From Neonectria sp. B-13 (lineage: Eukaryota > Ascomycota > Sordariomycetes > Hypocreales > Nectriaceae), in NCBI GenBank assembly GCA_002682825.1, contig NOKP01000008.1, positions 1,754,093 to 1,811,617 on the forward strand: DNA of 57,525 nucleotides. The letters are read 5' to 3'. Position 1 is the stretch's first letter. Every line of letters begins with the position of its first letter. The notes below the pieces were generated by a model, which saw nothing but the letters and a program-made list of their open reading frames with translations, was not told the origin of the DNA and did not search any database. A program made the translations under genes and the position numbers. Shown piece by piece: positions 50,172 to 57,525 of the stretch.

Positions 50172-50619
50172 CAGAAATTTTGTGAACTAGTATTTACCAC
50201 TATCGTCACGGGATAGTCCCGTATATATATAACTGAATTGCCCATCTCGGGCCATCGTGAAATTCATCTCATCTTCCGCTCATTCTTTGAGAAATTGGCC
50301 ACCCGAGTCTCCCCCGGAAGGCAAGAGAAAACAAGTAGAAATGACAAGAGTGAAGAAGAAGAAGTAAAGAGTATAAAAAGACGTAGGGAAAATAATCACA
50401 TCGTGCATCGAGCTGCTGGTGTAGGTGGTATTCTCAGGCAAGAAGCAGAAACCCTTCCAAACTCCTAGCCAGTGCCAAAAACAACCTCGCCATCTTTGCC
50501 AGGTCAAGTGTCTGCAAAATTCAGACGGAAAACGCAAGGGGGAATAGAACAAGAGCAAAAAACAACACATGATGAGGACATGAAAGCATTCAACCTCCGC
50601 TCCGCGCCACAAGCCCCCT
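50172..50619. other. Convergent 3' region
   Basis: The region is 448 bp between the ATL gene and the kinesin gene stops. The part at 50300-50400 is purine-rich (AAGAGTGAAGAAGAAGAAG). Nothing else is recognised. Confidence 0.5.
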
Positions 50620-53600
50620 CTAGAAGCAGTTCAAGCTTCCCTTCTTCTTCTTGCCCTTGTTGATGGCATTCATCCGCTCCTCGAGCTGGCGCCGAGCCGC
50701 CTCCGCAGCCTGGCGCTTCTTGCGCTCCTCCTCGACGGCCTGGAGGCTCCATCGGTTGTCGTGCACTGGCTCTGGAGGTGGTCGGTCCTTGAGCTCCTTG
50801 TTCTCCATCTCGACCTCGTGGGCTCGCTTCTTCCAGGCCTCGCAGTCCACCTTGACCTTGTTGGTCTGCTTCTCCAGATCGGTCAAAGCTTCCTCGAGAG
50901 TCTGCGTCAGCTGGCGCTCGGCGTAGAGGTGCTTCTCAATGGTCCGGATACGGGCCTCCTGGTCCTCAGTGATTTGCGAGATGTTCATGCTGTCTTTGCC
51001 GGGAGGGCGACCAACCAACGTAGGCGAGCTTGGTGACCCGTTAATAGGAGAGGTTGGCAGGGGCGGTAGAGGGATTGCTGGTGGGGGCGATGGCAGCGAC
51101 ACGTGCGATGCGCTCTTGCGGATGGTCGAGTTGGAGTTGGATCGCTGCACCTCTGCAGCAGCTGTTGCCTCATCGAGCTTAGCCTATATTTAGTTAGCGA
51201 CTGTCGTTGTAAGTACTCGGACGTGGAACTCACCTGAAGTACCGCATATTCCTCACGGACGGTATCCAGCTCAACCTGGAGTCGGACTCTCGAATTGTTG
51301 GCCTCGTCGAGCTGTGCGTTGCGCTCCGTCTGTAGTGTACTGAGTCGGTTGTTGGTCATTTGAGCCTCATCAAAGTTGTTCTGCAGTTGCTCTTCCAACT
51401 CCTCCACCAAACGGCTGTTCTTCTTGCTACGTGTGTCGAGATCCGTCATCTTGTTCTTGAGCGACGTAACCTGGTCGGTCAAGGGAGCTTTAGTGGGTAC
51501 GCCGTCGGCGAGCATGTCGGCTAGGGCGGCCTTGGCTGTCTCGAGTTCGCGCACGACGGTCTCGTTAATAGTAGTAAGCTCCGAGATGTGCGACTCCAGC
51601 TCGGTGCGCTTGGCTTGCTCCGCGCTGAGCGCCTTCTGGTCCGCGAGGATATCATCGATGCGCTCGGTAAGCTTGTCAACGCTGACATCCAGGCCCAGGG
51701 CAAAGGCCACCTGGGTGGCAACCTTCATAAGATCCTCCCTCGCCTCAGTGAGCTCGTTCTCGAGCCTGTTGAGGCTCTCGGCGTGCTCCACCATGAGCAC
51801 CTCAACCTGCTCCTCATAGCCCTTTTGTTCGTTAGTCTTGAGCTCAGCCAACTCCTTAGCGTGGTTGCCCTTGAGGAGCTCCAGGCTCTCCTGGTGGCTC
51901 TTGGTAGCCAGCTCGTGAGCAGCCATCTGCTCTTCCAGCTTGGCGACCAGCTCCTCGTGGCGGGTATTGTCCTCGGCGGAGCTCTGAGCTTGCGAGGTGC
52001 CGTAGGCCTTCTTCAACTCGTCCAGCTCCGCGGTGTGTCTCTTGGTCGCCTCCTCCAGCTCAGCGCAAGCTGATTTGTGGGCCTTCTCCAGCTCCGCGAC
52101 CTTAGTGGCATTGCTGTTAATGATGGCCTTGTACTCGTCAATCTCGCTACGCAAGAAGCTGATAAGGTTGTTCTGCTGCTGCTGCTCGGCCTCTCGGGAC
52201 TCGTCGCTGGGCTGCGACTCGGTCACCTTAGAGGCCGCAGCAACTTGCGCCTCAAGGTCTTGGATTGTGCCACGCATTTGCGTCTCAGTGGTAGCCATCG
52301 ACTCGAGAACCGTCTTGTGCTTGTCTTCCCAGGCAGCAAGTTCCTTCTGAAGCTCGGCAACCTTCTCCTCATGCAGGCGCTTCGCCTCCTCGATCTCTTG
52401 CGGGGTATTGGCCTTTGGCGTCTCCTCTAGGGCCTTTCGCAGTGACTCCAGCTCAGTTGCCAACTTTTGCTCGCGGAGAGCATGAGCCTCCCTTGACTCC
52501 GCAAGTTGTCGCTCGTTCCGTTCGAGTTGGTCACGCATACCGGCAACGATGGACATGTCCATGGGGCTTGCTTGGAGACTGGATCGCTCACGGGTCAATC
52601 CCGAGATGATGGTCATCTTAGTTTCCATCTCCTTCCTGGTGGACGCCACGTCAACTTCGAGCTCCTGGATACGCTCACTGCGTGAGTGCAGTTCGTGCAT
52701 GGCAGAGTTCAAGTTCAGCTCAAAGTTCTGCATGACCTCGTGCTTGTTCTCAAAGTTCTCGGCGGCAATGTTTCGTAGGGACGCAAACGATCGGTGAGCA
52801 CGATCAATGATCATGAGATTCTGACTAGACTTGCGGCGAATGATGGGAGTGGTGGTACGGGGCGAAGTGGCCTCAAGTTGTCGGGCCTTGGACAGATCGG
52901 TCTTGAGCTCCTCAACAATGTCGAGCGTCTCGCTGTGCTGAGACTCAAGCTGAGCGTACTTTTCGGCGAGCTCCTTCTCAGCAGCCTCGCGATCTTGGGC
53001 AAGGGTCTTGAGGCGGCTCAGCTCGGCGGCCAACTGCTCGTTCTGGGCCTGGTTCAGGTCCTCTGTCGAGGGAGTCGGCTTAGCGGTGACCGTCTCGTCT
53101 TCGGAGACGTCTGCGTTAGATGAGTCGACGGTAGCAGGCGAGTCCATAGCCGAGGATAGCTCCGAGGAGAGTGATCGCGAAAAGGAAGACCGCGGTCCAT
53201 CCTTCAAATCGCTCGACCTTTCGTCGGACAAGAAAGACTCAGGGCGAGTCTCAATCGGGGACGTGACGGACAACACGGAGTCGCGAGGGCGGCTGGTATG
53301 GCGAGACTCGTCCACGACATCCTGGAGCTCAGACAGGTTGCGCATAGCTTCTTCATACTTGGCCTGCAGGGAGTCAAGGTCATTGAGGGTCGTCTCATGC
53401 TCCATTCGCAGACCAAAAAGCTCCTGGGTCACGTTATCCAGCTTATCGGCGACAAACTTGGATTGGGCTGGGCTTTGGGGCACCATGTCACCCTGGGGTG
53501 TCTCGAGACGGGTTTCCTTGATGGAGCCGTCTTCGTCAGCCTCCTCCTTAACAGTGCTGATCTGGGAATCGACACCCTCCTCGTCAGCCTCGGGGATGGG

Positions 53601-56006
53601 CTCCTCCATCTGGCTGTGTCGGCTAACGTGAGACTGACTCCGGGAGTGCTCGGCTCTGCCACGGCGGGCGACACCATTGGTCGGTTCCGTAACAGGATGA
53701 GCGCCCGGTTCCTTGTCATTATCCTTTCCGTCGTGGATCTGGTCAAGCTCGTGAAGGAGCGAATCGAGCTTGCCAAGGCTTCGTTGGCGCTCGATGACCT
53801 GCTCTAGCCGGTCGACCTCACGCTGCATCAGTTCGGCATCCTGATCGGCCTCAGCAAGCCGCTCTTCGAGAGTCGAGATGTAGTCCTCGCACGAAGCTTC
53901 GTTTTCTCGCACACGGGCAATTTCCTTGCGCAGCTCCATGATGATGGTAGCATTCTTCTCCTCGCCGCTAGTGTGTCCATCAAGCTTGGCCTCCAAATCG
54001 TGGAGATAGTTCTCCGTGCTAGCCTCGCGATCCATGAGCTTCTGTAGTCGGGATTGCAGCTGTGTGTTGATGGTCTCGATATATGCGCACTTGGTTTCTT
54101 TCTCGAGCAGGCTCGTCTCCGTGTTGGACAAGGTGCCGCGAGTGCTCGAAAGGGACTGCTCTAGGGATTGGATTGTCTTTTCGTACTCGAGAACGACCTG
54201 TTCGACGGCCTGTGCAAATGAGTTGGAGCGGTTGAGGCGGTCTGTCGCGGTGTCGCCAAGAGAATCTTCTAGTAGTTGGTTTTCGTCTGATTCGTGTTCG
54301 CGGGCCTTGGCCATCTGCGAGATCAGTCGGGCGTGACGCTGGCTGAGCGCCGTGTAGTTCTCCTGGGTATCAAGCAGCTGGTTCTGTAACTCGACTTGGC
54401 GCTCGCTCTGTCGCTCGGATCGCTCGTTGGGTCCTGGTGCGGTGCGTCTGGGACTGGCGTTGCCGCGGTCAGCGTTGCTGCGAATCTGCTCCCTCAGGAA
54501 CGCAACCTCGGCCTTGAGTCGATCAATTACGGCCTGTTTGTCGCCCTCTTCAATCTGCTGAATGCGGGGCTTCGACTGGATGGCGCGGGCACGTTGGGCG
54601 TACTGGACGGTGTTGAGAGTCTCGCTCAGGTGGAACTCGGCGGGCGTAACACAAGCAATCATGTAAGTAATAGCGTTGCCACCCAATGAGTCCTGGAGTA
54701 GACGAGTCAGGCGGGAATCGCGATACGAGACGTGAGATCCGGCCGATCGCGATGAGAGCTGGCTAATGACCTTGCCGAGGGAGGCGAGACCGGCGTTGAT
54801 GGAGATACCCTCCTTGGCACGATCACCTTGGGCGCCGGTGTTCTTGAGACGTTCGCTACCTGCGAGATCGACAAAGTGTAGTTTGCTATCGGTGGTGACG
54901 GAGACCTCTTGGCCGGTCATAGCCTCGAGGGGAACGGAGAAGCGCTTCTCAGCGCCGGGTGTGGGGGGTGTCTTGCTTTTACGCTGGACAAGGTTGAGTG
55001 AGAAGACGGCATGGGAACGTGACGACTTGGCATTGATGGCAGTGGCGTCGGTCTGGCGAATGCTAGAGCCAAAGTTTAAAGCGTTCATCAGATCGTCAAC
55101 CGAGTTAATCTCGACTTGACGTAGACCAGTTAGGAGGATGTTGCCCTTGACGTCCTCACGAATGGCCACATTGCCACGTTCGTTCAAGGGGGTGTTCTCG
55201 GGCACGAGGAGATCGCGGAGCTGCTCGTTGTAAATTTCGACATAGCTGGCCTTGAGCGACCAGTTGCGGTCACCGAGGTCGGTTTGCTGGGCATAACCCC
55301 GGGGAGATCGCAAGTGGGACATTGAATTCCTGTTAGTCTTAGGGCCAGACGTGGTGGGCTCGTCAAGCGCCTCGAACAGGGCCGCGGCAGCTCGAGGAAT
55401 GACACCTAGATCCATTGGTCAGCATTTTTCGACAGGGCGATCGTGGGTGCGTCATTACCCATTAACTCAGAGTCGTGCTGCTCTTCGGGGCCCGAGGTGC
55501 CCATGGTGTAGGATTTGCCAGCGCCAGACTGGCCGTAGGCGAGAAGGGAAACGTTGTAACCCTGGGTGAAGGCACCAACGCAGTCGGAGAGATAGTCCCA
55601 GATGCCTTCCTGCACAACATCCGGACCGAAAACGCGGTCAAATACGAACAGCTTGCGGCCCTGGGGCGAGTCGATGGTGAGGTTGGTATTGGACGTGGTC
55701 TGGACCGAAGACCGCTGAAAGCGCTGTGGAATCAATTCGTAGCCGGGATCGTTAGGGTTGAGCGGCGGTCGAACACGAACAACTAGTACAAGGTCAACGT
55801 CCGGATTCAAGCGGCCGGAACTGGCGACGATACATACCGACTTTGACGGCGGTGCGGCTTTCATCATCAGAGGCCCTGCTGCCACCTCCTGTCTTGCTGG
55901 TCGTGCTCATGCGGCTGCTGCTCCTGGGGCCGGTCCGAGAGGCAATGGCGCTGAGAGGCCGCTGGGGAAGTTGGCCCCCAGGCGAAGCCGGCGGCGAGCT
56001 CGCCAT
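50620..56006 (-). CDS. Kinesin with N-terminal motor and long coiled-coil tail (kinesin-4-like)
   Basis: Exons 56006-55838, 55782-55459, 55405-51234 and 51183-50620 (introns 55, 53 and 50 nt) give 1742 aa. After a Ser/Pro/Arg-rich head of about 55 residues, the motor domain runs to about residue 450: [20 protein letters not shown]-loop [14 protein letters not shown], switch [14 protein letters not shown], switch [14 protein letters not shown], and [19 protein letters not shown] before the neck ([16 protein letters not shown]). A predicted coiled coil rich in Glu, Gln and Leu covers most of 470-1540, broken by Ser-rich hinges. The tail has proline-rich [18 protein letters not shown], then a coiled coil and a Lys-rich end ([11 protein letters not shown]). 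The layout suits a kinesin-4/chromokinesin-like plus-end motor, but the subfamily is inferred. Introns 1 and 2 lie in the motor. Confidence 0.92.
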
Positions 56007-57525
56007 GGCTGGAGAAGGGGATCGAGTTGCGCGAGTTCGAGTGAGTGTAGAGTTTGTCGAGTCGTGCGGTGGTGCCGCAATGGGCTCGGGTGAAGATGGG
56101 TCCCACGAAAGGAAAGAGGATGACAGTCGACTTGTTCAGGACGTCATGAGTCTGCGAACGGTAACTTTGCGCTCGCTCTCGAAGGATGTCCCAGACAGTC
56201 TCGCGGGAGGTAGTTGGTCGCAGCAGTCAGGTCGCAGAGGGCGTCTGGCAGCAAGACGAAGACGGCGCGAGTGTTTATCCCAACTAGGGGTGTGGGGGGT
56301 TTGTAATTAAACAGGGGAGGGCGTTCCGAGCCGGCTGCGGATTCGACGTTCGTTCCAGCGACAGGAGGAGTTGGACGACAACAGATGCGCCTCGTTAAAA
56401 GTGGTTTGTTGAAAGGATTTCGAGCGGGAAAGCGGAAAAGTATAGGACAACGACAACGCGATGGACAGGCAAAAAGCTGGAACAGAAACGCGACAACGGG
56501 CGGGCGAGGAAAAAGATGGTGTTGGCGTGGGTTGGGTGGTGGGTGTGGGTGAGGGCGTGGAGGTGGAAGTGGAAGTGGATGTGGGCGTTGGCGGTTAGCT
56601 CGCTCAGGAGGGAGAGAGGACGCTGAGAAAAGGGACGGGACCTGGACGGAATGGAACGATGCCTGCACCTGCAGGTACCTGGGTGGACGGTGAGGTGAGC
56701 ACCAGACGGCGAGGTACTGGCAGTTCTGGCACGCTACGGCATTGGATCGCTCCCTTCACAGTGGCGGACCTGACAGCGACTGCCCCCTAACCCGCCAGCG
56801 CCTCCAGGGACTAATGCACCCAAGTTTGCTAAGGGACATCCCCTGCCCCTATACCGTTACCCGTTGGGTCTCCCCGTCGCTTGGGCCCGAGCCTCCCAAG
56901 TTCCAACGCGCCCAGTTCGCCAGCTTCCAATGGCGCGCCGGGGAGAGGGTGCCTGCTAGTCAGTGGTTGGCGGTCCGCTGGCTGGGAGAGTGGTGCCTGG
57001 CCCAAGCACCCCTTTAGGCCCCTTCTAGCGGCAGTGGCCCTGGTCTCCGCGGTCCCGGGCCCCTGAAATCGGCCCAGCGCCCTGTCCAGAGCCCAGAGCC
57101 CAGCCTCTAGGCCGGGTTTGGTCGAGTTGTCACTGGTCAGGGACGGAGGCCAGAGTCTAGGGAAATGGAAGCATGGACGCTCAGAGAACAAACAGCATTT
57201 GTCACTTTGAGCATCCACTGCTGCCATCCAGTGCGTGTCCATCCATGGCATTGACCACAGTCTGGCAGCATAAGCGCCTCCTCAAGCTAGCATAGAGGTT
57301 AGAACACACAATCAGGGGCCCCTGGAAAGGTGGACGCCCGGGGACTGGGCCTTGGACCCTGGACGTAAAAGCCTGTACAGTGGCAGAGGGAGCTGGCCTA
57401 CACGGCGACAGCTGCTTTTTTGTCCGCTCTCTCCTCTGCCACCCAAACTCCGCACCTCATCCACACACTATCAACTTATCTACGCACCCACCCTCTTTCT
57501 CTGGTCCGCACAGCCACTTCGCGCA
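56007..57525. other. Right intergenic region, promoter of the kinesin gene
   Basis: No gene is recognised in 1.5 kb. It contains the kinesin leader and promoter and the G-rich run at 56529-56555. The last ~120 bp are pyrimidine-rich (CTCTCTCCTCTGCC, CACCCACCCTCTTTCTC), resembling the leader of a plus-strand gene beyond the right edge. Confidence 0.5.
56529..56555 (+). other. Potential G-quadruplex in the kinesin promoter
   Basis: Five GGG runs (56529-56531, 56534-56536, 56541-56543, 56547-56549, 56553-56555) with loops of 2-4 bases occur on the plus strand, the template strand of the kinesin gene, about 525-550 bp upstream of its ATG. Confidence 0.6.

Overview
The window is nuclear DNA of a filamentous ascomycete (Pezizomycotina, most likely a Sordariomycete). 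Genes are 0.3-5.4 kb long and mostly GC-rich. Many are split by short GT-AG introns (40-73 nt) with CTAAC/CTGAC-type branch points close to the acceptor. The gene families are typical of moulds: Zn2Cys6 and bZIP-DUF3425 regulators, a palA/RIM20 homologue, a flotillin, an Atl1-type alkyltransferase-like protein and many MFS carriers. I find 22 protein genes with supportable structures and three decayed gene fragments. I see no tRNA, rRNA, CRISPR array or intact transposon. Exon joins were worked out by hand from splice signals and frame, so they are predictions.

Left part (about 2.8-17 kb), metabolic. It holds a 2OG-Fe(II) oxygenase, an epoxide-hydrolase-like alpha/beta hydrolase, a Zn2Cys6 regulator whose stop codon abuts the hydrolase stop codon, a 76-aa three-exon protein, a zinc-free MDR oxidoreductase divergent from a YtcJ-type amidohydrolase, a Dal5-like permease, and a membrane-anchored carboxylesterase with an altered nucleophile elbow. 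This is the gene set of an uptake-and-degradation cluster. Two candidate regulatory arrays lie in it: five copies of a 7-mer upstream of the regulator, and a CGG-N7-CCG palindrome in the divergent promoter.

Middle part (17-25 kb), housekeeping-like. It holds an MCH1-like transporter, an F-box protein, a probable OB-fold protein sharing a ~100-bp promoter with a Met22/Hal2-type bisphosphate nucleotidase, and an NAD-dependent epimerase.

The stretch from 25 to 29 kb is gene-poor. It carries a 15-bp tandem repeat and broken minus-strand pieces that read like an SNF2-type helicase, with the C-terminal piece placed before the N-terminal one.

The stretch from 29 to 44 kb contains several membrane-trafficking or endosomal genes: a PPxY-containing protein, flotillin, PalA, and a Ysc84/Las17-binding-type protein with a PPxY motif. 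A fringe-like glycosyltransferase and an FSH1-type serine hydrolase are also there. A perfect 26-bp palindrome lies upstream of the Ysc84-type gene.

Right part (44-57.5 kb): a relic of the C-terminus of a GH47 alpha-mannosidase, a secreted cyanovirin-N-like protein, a bZIP-DUF3425 regulator, a zinc alcohol dehydrogenase, an alkyltransferase-like DNA-repair protein, and a 1742-aa kinesin with a long coiled-coil tail and a G-quadruplex-capable promoter.
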